A stretch of 64,000 nt of DNA from Phocaeicola sp. (GCA_022764505.1 JALEQJ010000053.1:23353-87352), one strand, 5' to 3'. Positions 38,201 through 47,080 are shown, counted from the stretch's first letter. Notes: generated from the sequence alone by a model not told the origin. Made by a program: numbers and translations.

Positions 38201-40916
38201 TTCTATTGCTGACAAAGATGGAAAACCAGTAGACGCACGTATGCTGGCTACTATGTATGATAGTGCATTGGACGCAATACGTCCTTATAGTTGGAAGTTC
38301 TCTCTGCAATATCCACGCTATACACCTTATGTCCGCATTGATGCAAATCTCACATCTCCCATAGAAATCTATTGGAAAAAAACTTTAGAAAAAGTGCATT
38401 CACCTTACAGTTTCCATAGATTACTCTCGTATAGCTACTTGGAACTTCCACTTTATCATGAAGAGTATGATCTTGATCTTTTCCAAAATTATGATGACCC
38501 TCCCGGTATATTAACTGTACCAATGGCATTGGAAGAGATAGTGGTAACACGTGCACCTCTAAGAGCGAAAATGACAGAAGACAGTATGGAAGAAGCGGCA
38601 GACGAGGACGAAGAAGAAAGTACATCTACAGAAAACAAATCTATGCTTCGCACCAATTTCTCAGAAAATGCATTCTTTTCTCCACAACTCAGAACAGATG
38701 CACAAGGAAGAGTAAAGATAGCTTTCACTATGCCGGAGTCCCTCACACGCTGGAAATTCCAAGCATTGGCACATACCAAAGATATGGACTATGGAAAAAT
38801 GGAAAGCTTTGTTACTACCTCCAAAGAGTTTATGGTACAGCCCAATTTACCACGTTTCCTCCGTGTAGGCGATAAGGGGAATATAGTCGCCTCACTCGTG
38901 AATCTATCCAATAAGTCCATACAGGGAAAGGCAACTTTATCCCTCATAGATCCAGCCACAGACAAAGTGCTACATACAGCTACAGCAGATTTCCACGTAG
39001 CAGAGAATGGTACAAGCAGCATATCTTTCCCATGCGATACACAAGAGGATTGGGGAGGTGTAGTGATTTGTAAAATCACAGCAGAAGGAAATAATTTCTC
39101 CGATGGCGAACAACGCTTCCTCCCTATCCTCTCCAATAAGCAATGGGTTATGGAAACACGTCCATTCCAAATAATAGGAGAAGGTAAAGAAACGATAAAC
39201 ATAGAGGGCATATTCGGAGAAGAACCACAAACAGCACAACATAAGCATCTCACCGTAGAATTGGCGGCTAATGCCGGTTGGTATGCAATCCAATCTCTAC
39301 CACTTTCAGCAGAACATAGAGGAGATGATGTATTCTCATGGACAGCATCTTATTTTGGTAATGCGCTCTCTCAGAAGATACTCAAAGAACAACCCAAACT
39401 ACGTACTACTTTGGAAGCTTGGAGTTTATCACCTACAGACAAAGAGCAATGGTGGAGCAAGTTGGAACAAAACCCAGAGCTGAAAGAGATTGCCTTGGAA
39501 CAATCTCCTTGGTTACAAGAAGCTAAGAATGAAAGTAGTAGACAAAGAGCCTTGGCTGATTTCTTCCAAGAAAATCATTTACGTCTGCAACAAGACAAAG
39601 CATTGCGCAGTATTCTTGCTTTACAGCAAACAGATGGCTCTTTCTCTTGGTTCCCCGGTATGAAAGGAAATCATACGGCTACGCTACAAATTTGTTTATT
39701 AGTAGCACGATTACAGTATTTGGGAGCAGATATGGAAGAAGATTTATCTTCCGCCTACAAAAAAGCAATACAATACATTGAGAGAGAACTCAAAGAAGAT
39801 TATTTGCAAGAATTAGCAGAAAACAAGAAAAGAGGAAATAACCCATTATATGTTCCGGAGCAAGTACTCAATTTCCTCTACATTTCTGCTATAGATCCTC
39901 AAGTCCGTGCGCAAGCAGATCAAAAGATGGTACAATACTATCTACAAAAGATACAGAAGCAATCTTCTCCTTTCACTATCTACGGGAAAGCCAATATCAC
40001 CATTATTATGCAGGCGTATGGTTTGGAAAAGAAAGCTACAGAACTCCTGCGTTCTATAGAAGAATATAGCGTGTATCGCCCGGATATGGGAAGATATTTT
40101 GATACAGCCAAAGCCCTATATGGTTGGAGAAGCTATAAACTCCCTACACAAATAGCAGCATTGGAGGCTATTCATAGACTGAAGAACGATCCAAAAACAG
40201 TAGGAGAAATGCAATTATGGTTACTCAAACAGAAGCAAGTGCAATCTTGGGGAGATCCTGTAGTAACAGCAGAAGCTATTTATGCCCTCTTATTGGGCAA
40301 TAGCACACTCACTGCGCAAGGAAGTATGCAGGCACACTGGGACGATAAGGTAGTCAGCTCAAGCCATAATCCTTTGGGATATACCAAAGAAAGCTTCACC
40401 ACAGCACCTTCCGATGATAAAATCATAATAGAGAAGACCGGTGAAAGTACCGGTTGGGGAGCTGTTTTTGCACAATACCAAACCACTATAGATAAGGTTC
40501 AGGCTACACAAGGAGAAGGCATACAAATAAATCGTGAATACCTCAAAGATGGCATAGCCATTACTCCCGAAACACAGTTGCATATAGGAGATAAAATCAC
40601 TGTAAAAATTACCTTAACCGTAGATAGAGATATGGATTTTGTTCAAGTAAAAGACAGAAAGCCTGCTTGTATAGAACCTCTCATCAAAACTTCCGGTTAC
40701 ACATGGGAAGGTGGTATAGGCTTCTATCGCTCTATAAAAGATAGTGAACTACATTTCTTTATGGATTACGTACGAAAAGGTACATACACTATTTCCTACA
40801 CTGCACACATAGATCGCACAGGCACTTATCAAGCCGGCAGTGCTGTAGCACAAGCAGCTTATGCTCCGGAATTTGGTAGTCATACAGCTGGTATAGCATT
40901 GAAAGTGGCAGAATAA
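35223..40916 (+). CDS. alpha-2-macroglobulin family protein, thioester motif absent
   Basis: A very large (1,897-residue) exported protein: signal peptide 1-22 (ending MNAQ), a helical N-terminal ~300 residues, then macroglobulin domains. MG2 is clear near 515-545 (IYTDRGVYRPGQTVHVTGIAF), bait/A2M region near 1150-1200 (MRTNFSENAFFSPQLRTDAQGRVKIAFTMPESLTRWKFQALA), followed by the helical toroid-like TED domain (LALQQTDGSFSWFPGMKGNHTATLQICLL) and a C-terminal receptor-like domain. The expected C-x-E-Q thioester is not present before the TED. Bacterial members act in the envelope as protease traps, often with penicillin-binding protein 1C, which is not seen here. Confidence 0.88.
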   Translation: MKTKKYLLAWVCLLFYAITMNAQSYNTLWQEADNLSKKDHPRSLIKVYKQIEDKAIKEKQMPQLLKAYLSRLQVQKAISPDSTENPLPLLEKWKKESKSALDKAVLNFIQGAYIGQLGIGRTPFEKIRPYFKQALEDKDLLRKTSATTYTPLSCSQKLSQVFLEDNFLDLLVKQIIYHTLHFGNQKRIERLKECTGYYDMLIQYYDAQNDKEKADFTRYIKQDFLYNEDEFLLEKNPQNTIAYIQWLTDMYTQYKGKSMGFILADKLIDRYINQGVYTSAMQYIEENLQFSPSEEYKKRFLYQKSIITTPYIQAVVEYGYPQTKGKITLWHKNIQQVSLHWYKLPYDAVTIEKLRRQGTQEIEKIVKQLQPIVYTFHLTPPTDYKTKVSKEDFVYPEAGHYWVKTVVDGVEIESENQLLSLSPYTFIEQAIDPKMKIMEYTLIDQGSGIPITHAPWVLYDADSIKEIASSVPTKQGTLAYIWNKKEDTLLAQIKDGTNSTNLQTISAPYNYYSDDDKEDKEEIIEIYTDRGVYRPGQTVHVTGIAFYAIDDIRKVNTDRTFTLSFRDTNHKELEKKNITTDEFGAFSTTFSIPKDVLNGTFTIRCDDGRASIQVEEYKLPTFEVALTPYEGSYTWGDSIKITGKAMLLSGAPVREGRVSYKIHQEHIPMWSYYDREGFCQTLLKEGTTKTNADGTFQVPIIFPTKEKDRGRRTRGTRYALEVTVTDIAGESHQISEVYYIGKYAYSPQIRRLPATINKENIPTSITLGNYNLSDVLVKNTTIVWEIRKTVKKTPEKTPFPYFEEDLSETGSEENSIKGDLILQGEISSGDSIDALTLKGLPSGEYTLWAYTKDEQENYVEARFVLFSPKDKKSPVEEPLWVYSQQSTFSETQPIEYQLGVQEKDAYIFCYVYSAGKRVESTVIRISQEMKSFRLPYKKEYGKAVHIIWGFMKQGQWYQKENVYTYVVPEKQLKLKWETFRDKLRPGDREEWILSIADKDGKPVDARMLATMYDSALDAIRPYSWKFSLQYPRYTPYVRIDANLTSPIEIYWKKTLEKVHSPYSFHRLLSYSYLELPLYHEEYDLDLFQNYDDPPGILTVPMALEEIVVTRAPLRAKMTEDSMEEAADEDEEESTSTENKSMLRTNFSENAFFSPQLRTDAQGRVKIAFTMPESLTRWKFQALAHTKDMDYGKMESFVTTSKEFMVQPNLPRFLRVGDKGNIVASLVNLSNKSIQGKATLSLIDPATDKVLHTATADFHVAENGTSSISFPCDTQEDWGGVVICKITAEGNNFSDGEQRFLPILSNKQWVMETRPFQIIGEGKETINIEGIFGEEPQTAQHKHLTVELAANAGWYAIQSLPLSAEHRGDDVFSWTASYFGNALSQKILKEQPKLRTTLEAWSLSPTDKEQWWSKLEQNPELKEIALEQSPWLQEAKNESSRQRALADFFQENHLRLQQDKALRSILALQQTDGSFSWFPGMKGNHTATLQICLLVARLQYLGADMEEDLSSAYKKAIQYIERELKEDYLQELAENKKRGNNPLYVPEQVLNFLYISAIDPQVRAQADQKMVQYYLQKIQKQSSPFTIYGKANITIIMQAYGLEKKATELLRSIEEYSVYRPDMGRYFDTAKALYGWRSYKLPTQIAALEAIHRLKNDPKTVGEMQLWLLKQKQVQSWGDPVVTAEAIYALLLGNSTLTAQGSMQAHWDDKVVSSSHNPLGYTKESFTTAPSDDKIIIEKTGESTGWGAVFAQYQTTIDKVQATQGEGIQINREYLKDGIAITPETQLHIGDKITVKITLTVDRDMDFVQVKDRKPACIEPLIKTSGYTWEGGIGFYRSIKDSELHFFMDYVRKGTYTISYTAHIDRTGTYQAGSAVAQAAYAPEFGSHTAGIALKVAE

Positions 40917-40938
40917 CTCCAAACAGAGAAGCCAAGAG

Positions 40939-40987
40939 AGAGGGTGTATCAAAATGTATTTTTGCTACACCCTCTTGCTTTTTTATC
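40939..40987 (+). terminator. intrinsic terminator after the alpha-2-macroglobulin gene
   Basis: AGAGGGTGTA (40939-40948) pairs with TACACCCTCT (40966-40975), with AAAA/TTTT extending the stem inward, then GCTTTTTT. Its T-tract merges with repeat copy C. Confidence 0.88.
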
Positions 40988-41130
40988 CTATCGTTGGGAA
41001 ATTCTATTTCATACTTAAGTTTATGTAAACTTCCACTATGGTTTATATAAACTGTGATACGAAATAGAGATATTCCTATTTACCTCCTATGAATAGGTAG
41101 AAGTTCCCAAAATTCTCTTAGCACAATATA
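40981..41130. repeat. dispersed repeat element, copy C (inverted relative to copy A)
   Basis: Two units on GTTTAYRTAAAC at 41019 and 41041 (22-bp period) sit between inverted arms, TTCTATTTCATAC on the left and GTATC..ACGAAATAGAGA on the right. Read on the minus strand it starts ATTGTGCTAAG, passes TACCTATTCA and GGTAAATAGGAATATCTC, and ends AACGATAGGATAAAA, the same order of blocks as 10085-10258. It has one unit fewer than copy A. Confidence 0.75.
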
Positions 41131-41226
41131 GGCTCTATAGCCCCCAATTTTTCCTTATAAATATGAATACAACACTATACAGACGATAAAATACGACACA
41201 AATAGTGATATATAGAGATAAAAACG

Positions 41227-41234
41227 TATTTTTG
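41227..41234 (+). promoter_or_regulatory. -7 promoter element of tetR-fabG
   Basis: TATTTTTG fits TAnnTTTG, 29 bases before the ATG at 41264. Confidence 0.55.
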
Positions 41235-41263
41235 CACATTATCTTACAAAAAGTGCAACACTT

Positions 41264-41860
41264 ATGACTTTATCCAAGACAAGAACAAAATTAGTAGACG
41301 TAGCTCGTCTCCTTTTCGCAAAGAAAGGTGTAGAAGCCACGACCATGAATGATATTGCCTTGGCATCTAAAAAGGGACGACGCACGCTCTATACTTATTT
41401 CAAGAGTAAAGAACAAATTTATATGGCTGTAGTTGCGTCCGAAATGGAATCTCTATCCAATGAGATGGTACGCTCTGCAGAAAAAAATACTACTCCCGAA
41501 CAAAAAATTTTTGAGCTTATCATTACCCATTTAGAGGCTATCAAAGCGGTAGTATATAGAAATGGCACACTCAAAGCAGACTTTTTCAGAGATATTTGGA
41601 GAGTAGAAGCTGTAAGAAAGGACTTTGATGCTACGGAAGTAAGGCTCTTCAGACAGGTATTACAAGAAGGAGTAGAACAAGGTGTTTTCCTCATAGAAAG
41701 CGTGGAAATTATGGCAGACATACTACACTATTGTATCAAAGGAATTGAAGTTCCTTATATTCGAGATAGCATAGGTGGTGGCTTAGATGATGAAACGGGC
41801 TGGAGATATGTAAAAAATATAGTTTATGCCGCTTTGGGACATAAACAAGAATATGTTTAA
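41264..41860 (+). CDS. TetR/AcrR-family transcriptional regulator
   Basis: A 198-residue repressor-type protein. The N-terminal helix-turn-helix is plain: VDVARLLFAKKGVEATTMNDIALASKKGRRTLYTYFKSKEQIY (about residues 10-52). The C-terminal ligand and dimer domain is not assignable to a compound. It is 22 bases upstream of fabG on the same strand, and this pairing recurs in Bacteroidales, so a fatty-acid-related signal and control of its own operon are plausible. Confidence 0.88.
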   Translation: MTLSKTRTKLVDVARLLFAKKGVEATTMNDIALASKKGRRTLYTYFKSKEQIYMAVVASEMESLSNEMVRSAEKNTTPEQKIFELIITHLEAIKAVVYRNGTLKADFFRDIWRVEAVRKDFDATEVRLFRQVLQEGVEQGVFLIESVEIMADILHYCIKGIEVPYIRDSIGGGLDDETGWRYVKNIVYAALGHKQEYV

Positions 41861-41882
41861 TAAACAATAAAGAATAAACAAC

Positions 41883-42629
41883 ATGGGATTATTAACAGGA
41901 AAAACAGCTATTATTACCGGTGCGGCACGTGGTATCGGTAAAGCTGTAGCATTAAGATTTGCCGCAGAAGGTGCAAACATTGCATTCACAGATTTGAATA
42001 TAGACGAAAACGCACAGAATACAGAAAAAGAAATTGCAGCATTCGGTGTAAAGGTAAAAGGATATGCTTCCAATGCTGCTTCTTTTGAAGATACGGCAAA
42101 GGTTGTAGAGCAAATTCATGCAGACTTCGGCTCTATAGATGTATTGGTGAACAATGCAGGTATTACAAAAGATGGACTTATGATGCGTATGAGCGAAGCG
42201 CAATGGGACGCAGTTATAGCTGTAAACCTCAAATCTGCTTTCAACTTTATCCATGTTTGTACGCCTATTATGATGCGTCAAAAGAGTGGTAGCATCATCA
42301 ATATGTCTTCTGTAGTAGGCGTACATGGAAATGCCGGACAAGCAAACTACTCTGCCTCCAAAGCCGGTATGATAGGTTTAGCAAAATCTATTGCACAAGA
42401 ATTGGGTTCACGTGGTATACGTGCCAATGCTATTGCACCAGGATTTATCATCACAGAAATGACCGCTGTTCTCTCAGATGATGTAAAAGCAGAATGGAAC
42501 AAACGCATACCTCTCCGTCGTGGTGGTACACCGGAAGATGTAGCAAACATTGCTGTATTCTTGGCTTCAGACTTGTCTGCTTATGTATCCGGACAAGTAA
42601 TCCAAGTAGATGGCGGTATGAATATGTAA
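41883..42629 (+). CDS. fabG: 3-oxoacyl-[acyl-carrier-protein] reductase
   Basis: NADPH-dependent reduction step of type II fatty acid elongation. The 248-residue short-chain dehydrogenase has the cofactor loop TGAARGIG (12-19), NNAG at 90-93 followed by ITKDGLMMRM (the FabG signature), and the catalytic S142, Y156 and K160 in MSSVVG and YSASK. It is followed by a strong terminator, so tetR-fabG forms a two-gene unit. Confidence 0.94.
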   Translation: MGLLTGKTAIITGAARGIGKAVALRFAAEGANIAFTDLNIDENAQNTEKEIAAFGVKVKGYASNAASFEDTAKVVEQIHADFGSIDVLVNNAGITKDGLMMRMSEAQWDAVIAVNLKSAFNFIHVCTPIMMRQKSGSIINMSSVVGVHGNAGQANYSASKAGMIGLAKSIAQELGSRGIRANAIAPGFIITEMTAVLSDDVKAEWNKRIPLRRGGTPEDVANIAVFLASDLSAYVSGQVIQVDGGMNM

Positions 42630-42652
42630 AACTCATCTAAACACTTATACAT

Positions 42653-42693
42653 AGCACGGAATAGCCCATAAAGAAGCTACTCCGTGCTTTTTC
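42653..42693 (+). terminator. intrinsic terminator after fabG
   Basis: AGCACGGA (42653-42660) and TCCGTGCT (42681-42688), with inner TAGC/GCTA, then TTTTT. Confidence 0.87.
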
Positions 42694-42706
42694 AATCTCA
42701 AAGCGT

Positions 42707-43393
42707 ATGACAGTAGTTTACGAAGACAATCATATCATCATCGTCAATAAATCTTCTTCGGAAATCGTACAAGGAGACAAAACCGGAGATGTTCCTCTTT
42801 CCGAAACCGTAAAAGCCTACCTCAAAGAGAAGTATCAGAAACCGGGGAATGTGTTTTTGGGCGTAGTACATAGATTAGACAGACCCGTAAGTGGCTTGGT
42901 TATCTTTGCACGTACGGGAAAAGCCTTGACACGTCTGAATGAGATGTTCAGAGAGAACAAGGTGAAAAAGACCTATTGGGCAATAGTGAAAAATATGCCC
43001 CCTGCACCTGCCGGCACATTGAAACATTACTTAGTACGAAACGAGAAACAAAACAAATCCTACGCTTATGATAAGGAGGTAAAAGATGCCAAACACGCAG
43101 AACTCTCCTATAAAGTCATCGGGAAATCTCAAACCTACCAGCTCTTGGAGATAGACCTCAAGACCGGCAGACATCACCAGATACGTTGCCAACTTGCCAA
43201 AATGGGCTGTCCTATAAAAGGCGACTTAAAATATGGCTATCCACGTTCCAATCCAGATGGAGGTATCTCCCTATTGGCACGGAGTATACGATTTATTCAC
43301 CCTGTCTCTCAAGAAGAAATTTATATAGAAGCTCCTCTCCCTACACAAGATTTATGGGAACACATTGAACTATCTACATCACAAGACAAGTAA
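42707..43393 (+). CDS. RluA-family pseudouridine synthase
   Basis: Isomerises uridine to pseudouridine in RNA. The 228 residues have the catalytic motif HRLDRPVSGLVIFART with the nucleophilic D58, IYEDNHIIIVNK-type N-terminus, and the RluA block LKTGRHHQIRCQLAKMGCPIKGDLKYG near 150-180. No S4 domain is present, so it resembles the short RluA/TruC type. Whether rRNA or tRNA is the target cannot be told. The flavin reductase gene follows after 11 bases. Confidence 0.9.
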   Translation: MTVVYEDNHIIIVNKSSSEIVQGDKTGDVPLSETVKAYLKEKYQKPGNVFLGVVHRLDRPVSGLVIFARTGKALTRLNEMFRENKVKKTYWAIVKNMPPAPAGTLKHYLVRNEKQNKSYAYDKEVKDAKHAELSYKVIGKSQTYQLLEIDLKTGRHHQIRCQLAKMGCPIKGDLKYGYPRSNPDGGISLLARSIRFIHPVSQEEIYIEAPLPTQDLWEHIELSTSQDK

Positions 43394-43404
43394 TAAAACA
43401 CGAT

Positions 43405-43977
43405 ATGAAAGAAGACTGGAAACCCGGTACACTCATTTACCCATTGCCTGCCGTATTGGTCAGTGTAGGCTCCACACCGGAAGAATATAACCTTATCACC
43501 GTAGCGTGGACAGGTACTATTTGCACCAATCCACCTATGTGCTATATCTCTGTCAATCCCATTCGGCATTCTCATAAGCTACTTATGAAGAATATGGAAT
43601 TTGTCATCAATCTCACTACAGAAGATATGGCTTTCGCTACAGACTGGTGTGGCGTACGTTCTGGAAAAGAATATCACAAGTTTGAGGAGATGAAACTCAC
43701 AGCAGGAAAAGCCGGTGTAGTAAATGCACCTATCATAGAAGAATCTCCACTCTGCATAGAGTGCAGGGTGAAAGAAGTGCTTTCATTGGGATCTCACGAT
43801 ATGTTCATCGCAGAGGTGGTCAATGTAAAAGCAGACACTCAATACTTAGACACAGAAACCGGAAAATTCAACTTGACAAAAAGCAATCTTATCGTGTATT
43901 CGCACGGACATTACTACAGCTTAGGCAAAGAAATAGGCAAATTCGGTTGGTCTATACAGAAGAATAAGAAGAAGTAA
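43405..43977 (+). CDS. flavin reductase-like (flavoredoxin) protein
   Basis: A 190-residue FMN-binding split-barrel protein. YPLPAVLVSVGSTPEEYNLITVAWTGTICTNPPMCYISVNPIRHSHKLL is the typical flavin-binding N-terminal half, and ECRVKEVLSLGSHDMFIAEVVNV the second. Members transfer electrons from NAD(P)H or reduced partners to flavin; the partner is unknown. It shares a strand and an 11-base gap with the pseudouridine synthase gene. Confidence 0.87.
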   Translation: MKEDWKPGTLIYPLPAVLVSVGSTPEEYNLITVAWTGTICTNPPMCYISVNPIRHSHKLLMKNMEFVINLTTEDMAFATDWCGVRSGKEYHKFEEMKLTAGKAGVVNAPIIEESPLCIECRVKEVLSLGSHDMFIAEVVNVKADTQYLDTETGKFNLTKSNLIVYSHGHYYSLGKEIGKFGWSIQKNKKK

Positions 43978-43998
43978 AAGGTGTGTAACAACACTGCA

Positions 43999-44379
43999 TC
44001 AATGTTGCACTACCTTTATATCTGCAAAGAAATTATCTACCATACCACGTATATACAGTTTGCGCTTTTTTCCTGTAGCATTGGGCTGTGCAGTAACGAT
44101 AAGTTTGGAATCAAATAGTTTCCATCTTACGGATAACCAATCATTGGTAACTACAATGGTATCTACCTCTGATCCAATTACTGCACTCACACCTTCTCCA
44201 TCATAATTTACAATATCTATATGATAAATTCCATTGTTTCCTGAAATGAGAGTTTCTCTTCCTTTCTTATCAAACGTAACTTTAGAAGGATAGCCAAAAT
44301 TATCCGAAGGTCCACAAGAGATTAGTAAGGACGAAACTATACATACGAGAACATAGATACTTTGTTTCATAGCTTTCAT
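43999..44379 (-). CDS. hypothetical lipoprotein with BACON-like beta domain
   Basis: A 126-residue protein with a lipoprotein signal (MKAMKQSIYVLVCIVSSLLISC; lipobox LISC). The mature ~100 residues are all-beta in pattern: KVTFDKKGRETLISGNNGIYHIDIVNYD, DTIVVTNDWLSVRW and ANATGKKRKLYIRGMVDNFFADIKVVQH recall a single BACON or Ig-like domain, but the match is by eye only. Function unknown; probably membrane-anchored. A 150-base gap with a short repeat array separates it from ktrA. Confidence 0.68.
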   Translation of the reverse strand: MKAMKQSIYVLVCIVSSLLISCGPSDNFGYPSKVTFDKKGRETLISGNNGIYHIDIVNYDGEGVSAVIGSEVDTIVVTNDWLSVRWKLFDSKLIVTAQPNATGKKRKLYIRGMVDNFFADIKVVQH

Positions 44380-44470
44380 TGTACTGGATTTTTATAAGAT
44401 GTGCTTTTAGAGTTCAACAAATGCGAAAATAAAAACTTTCTACTATTACACAATAACATTCCGCATACGT

Positions 44471-44522
44471 CCGGAAAAAAGTCCGGACACATTCGGAAAA
44501 AAGTCCGGACGTGTACGGAAAA
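44471..44522. repeat. 22-bp tandem array around GTCCGGAC
   Basis: CGGAAAAAAGTCCGGAC occurs at 44472-44488 and 44494-44510, with a third start CGGAAAA at 44516; the period is exactly 22 bp. Each unit holds the perfect palindrome GTCCGGAC. It lies between the ktrA stop and the lipoprotein gene. Confidence 0.75.
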
Positions 44523-44530
44523 TGAAAGCA

Positions 44531-45226
44531 TCACTCTGCTGTAAGTCCGTGCCAATAACGCATAAAGTCCGTGTATTTGCCATAGCACACTATTTGGTCT
44601 CCTTTTTCCAATGCCATATCCTCCGGATACTGTTGCGCCACACTATGGGATAGAACAGACACGTCCAAATTGTTCCAGATGGTATGCGAACGCACTATAG
44701 AGACTATACGCAGTTGGTGTTTCTCTTCTATATCCCAGTGTTGCAGTTGTTTGCCTTCCAAGACAGAAGGGATATTGAACTTAAAGATATAATGTTCTTC
44801 GTCTATCTTGAAAGTTTCTACATTCACTCCCAATTCCAAACATTGTACCAAAAGTCTTGCCGCATCTTGTTCGGGAGTAAGAATACGTTCTATACCAAAG
44901 GCTTCCAATACGCCTTGATGAATATGATCTACGGCACGAGCATAGATATGCGGGATTTTATGTTGCTTCAATAATGCCACCAATCTCACAGAAGCACCAA
45001 AATTCTCTCCTACGGCTACGATACCTATATCTATAGTTTTGAGAGGCAACGATGCCAAAGCTTGCTCGTCTGTAGCGTCCATAATGTAGGACATCGCCAT
45101 ATAATCTTTCAGTCGGTCTACAGCCAGTTCATTGCTATCTACTCCTACTACTTCGTGTCCCAAAGCACTCAGTTCTTCTACCAATACTGAGCCATAATTT
45201 CCTAATCCTATAATCAAATACTTCAT
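44531..45226 (-). CDS. ktrA: KtrA/TrkA-type potassium channel regulatory subunit (RCK)
   Basis: A 231-residue cytosolic gating subunit for potassium uptake. RCK-N occupies about 1-135 with the Rossmann loop IGLGNYGSVLVEEL, acidic D-S-N at the end of strand 2 (VVGVDSNELAV) and MDATDEQAL. RCK-C follows (about 145-230, NIPSVLEGKQLQHWDI). It is five bases downstream of the membrane subunit gene, and the pair forms a Ktr system. Confidence 0.9.
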   Translation of the reverse strand: MKYLIIGLGNYGSVLVEELSALGHEVVGVDSNELAVDRLKDYMAMSYIMDATDEQALASLPLKTIDIGIVAVGENFGASVRLVALLKQHKIPHIYARAVDHIHQGVLEAFGIERILTPEQDAARLLVQCLELGVNVETFKIDEEHYIFKFNIPSVLEGKQLQHWDIEEKHQLRIVSIVRSHTIWNNLDVSVLSHSVAQQYPEDMALEKGDQIVCYGKYTDFMRYWHGLTAE

Positions 45227-45231
45227 AATGC

Positions 45232-47061
45232 TTAATTCATTATTACGTTTTCTTCCGGATACTTAAACTTGTTTTGTCTTTCTCTCTTCATCAGCCCTGC
45301 AACCAATGTAAAAGCTCCTACTCTACCCAAGAACATAAGTAACAGTACCACGGCTTTTCCACACTCGGAAAGACGTGGTGTAAAATCTATGCTGACTCCG
45401 GCTGTAGAAACAGCAGCTATGCTTTCTGCCAATAAGTGTGAAAAAGGAATACCACTCTCTGTAAGACTCAATAAGAAGACTCCTACGAATATCAGTGAGA
45501 AGAAAAAGAAGAAAGCGGCATTGGCGTGTCTGATGGTTTCTTCGGAGAGTTCTCTCCCTGCTATGATGGTACGCTTTCCTCCACGCAATGCTGTGCGAAG
45601 ATTGAGTAAGACTACGGCAAAGACATTCACCCGCATTCCACCGGCAGTAGACTGTGCGCCTCCTCCTATCGTCATCAATAAAAACATAAGCAGCATAGTA
45701 GGCATAGCATACGCCGTAATACTTATACTGGAAAAGCCTGCGGATCTGGTACACGTAGCACTAAAAAAAGCGTGCGTACATTTTTCTGTCCAGTGCATAC
45801 CCTGCAAAGCACCATTCCATTCCAAAAGTGCAATAGCCAGCGTACTACTTATCAGCAGTACAGTTGTCATTACCAATACTATCCGTGTATTGAGATTATG
45901 TAAATGTCTTTTTACCCTAAAAGGTTGGGAACGATGAAACAATCGCCACCATAAACGTCTACTATAATACAGTAATGAAGATCTGAAATTAACCAACACA
46001 GGAAATCCTACTCCTCCTAATATCACCAAGAAAGAAAGCACAAGGAAGAGGGCATTGTGTCCCCTAAAAATCAAGGTACTGCCCAAACCATCCGGCAAAG
46101 AAGAAAAACCTGCATTGCAAAAAGCTGATACAGAATGAAAAACCGCGAAATAGAGTTCTTCCTCCATACTTACGCCCAAACTACCTCGTACAGATAACCA
46201 AATAAGCAAAGCCCCTATACCTTCTATAAAAAAGGTAAAACCCATAATATAAAAGAGCGTAGACAGAAGGGAATTGAGCGAATTGGTACTCAGCATATCA
46301 CTCACTACCATATTGCTATATAATGAGGAGTTTTTCATAAATAGCAAAGCAAAAAAACTTGTTATGGTCATCACACCAAGTCCTCCTATCTGCACCAAAA
46401 TAATAAGAATAGTCTGTCCTTCTAAGGTTAAAACAGCCGGCATATCTACGGTAGACAGCCCTGCTACACAAGTAGCACTGGTAGAAAGAAAAAAAGCATC
46501 TAACCAATGGATACCACTGTATGTAGATCTGGGAAGCATCAATAAGCCTGCACCTACCAAAATAATGAAGAAGAAACTCCCGGCTAATATCAAAGACGGA
46601 TTGGTACGCTTTCCCAATAATTTCACAAATCTATCCGATAAGAAAGTAACGGAAAGCATACTTAAAACAGCCATTCTATAGAAAGGGTGATGAAAAAAAT
46701 CCCAAACCCACATCACTCCTGTTTCCGGAACCGGTCTTTGAAAAATGACAGGAAGCAAAGTAAGAAAAAGCAAGGCATACAAGAGATGCATCCAAGGTGT
46801 TACTCGTTGCGCAGTTTCCTTTGTCCGGAAAATATAACCTATCACCATATAGAGCATAAATATGCCCCAAGTAAGATTATTGATCCTATGGAGAAATACA
46901 CCTTCTACCTCTGTAAGCTGAAAACCATAACGATATATCCCCGAGAGTAAAAACAGAAAAGAAAATAGATAAATGGAAAAACGCAATACACGAAAAAACA
47001 AGACAGCATAGGGAACTATACGTTTCTCATACCACTCCAAAATACGTTCTTCGCTTATCAT
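45232..47061 (-). CDS. ktrB: KtrB/TrkH-type potassium transporter membrane subunit
   Basis: A 609-residue K+ translocating subunit with about 12-14 membrane segments. The four pore loops of the TrkH/KtrB fold are visible around LSTSATCVAGLSTVD, FHSVSAFCNAGFSSLPD, FSATCTRSAGFSSI and ESIAAVSTAGVSIDF, each with the selectivity-filter glycine. The extra N-terminal ~130 residues contain more hydrophobic segments than in Bacillus KtrB, which is common in Bacteroidetes. ATG 47061 is chosen because a -7 promoter element lies just upstream at 47081-47088. Confidence 0.92.
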   Translation of the reverse strand: MISEERILEWYEKRIVPYAVLFFRVLRFSIYLFSFLFLLSGIYRYGFQLTEVEGVFLHRINNLTWGIFMLYMVIGYIFRTKETAQRVTPWMHLLYALLFLTLLPVIFQRPVPETGVMWVWDFFHHPFYRMAVLSMLSVTFLSDRFVKLLGKRTNPSLILAGSFFFIILVGAGLLMLPRSTYSGIHWLDAFFLSTSATCVAGLSTVDMPAVLTLEGQTILIILVQIGGLGVMTITSFFALLFMKNSSLYSNMVVSDMLSTNSLNSLLSTLFYIMGFTFFIEGIGALLIWLSVRGSLGVSMEEELYFAVFHSVSAFCNAGFSSLPDGLGSTLIFRGHNALFLVLSFLVILGGVGFPVLVNFRSSLLYYSRRLWWRLFHRSQPFRVKRHLHNLNTRIVLVMTTVLLISSTLAIALLEWNGALQGMHWTEKCTHAFFSATCTRSAGFSSISITAYAMPTMLLMFLLMTIGGGAQSTAGGMRVNVFAVVLLNLRTALRGGKRTIIAGRELSEETIRHANAAFFFFFSLIFVGVFLLSLTESGIPFSHLLAESIAAVSTAGVSIDFTPRLSECGKAVVLLLMFLGRVGAFTLVAGLMKRERQNKFKYPEENVIMN

Positions 47062-47080
47062 CTTGTCTATTTCTTTTTTG

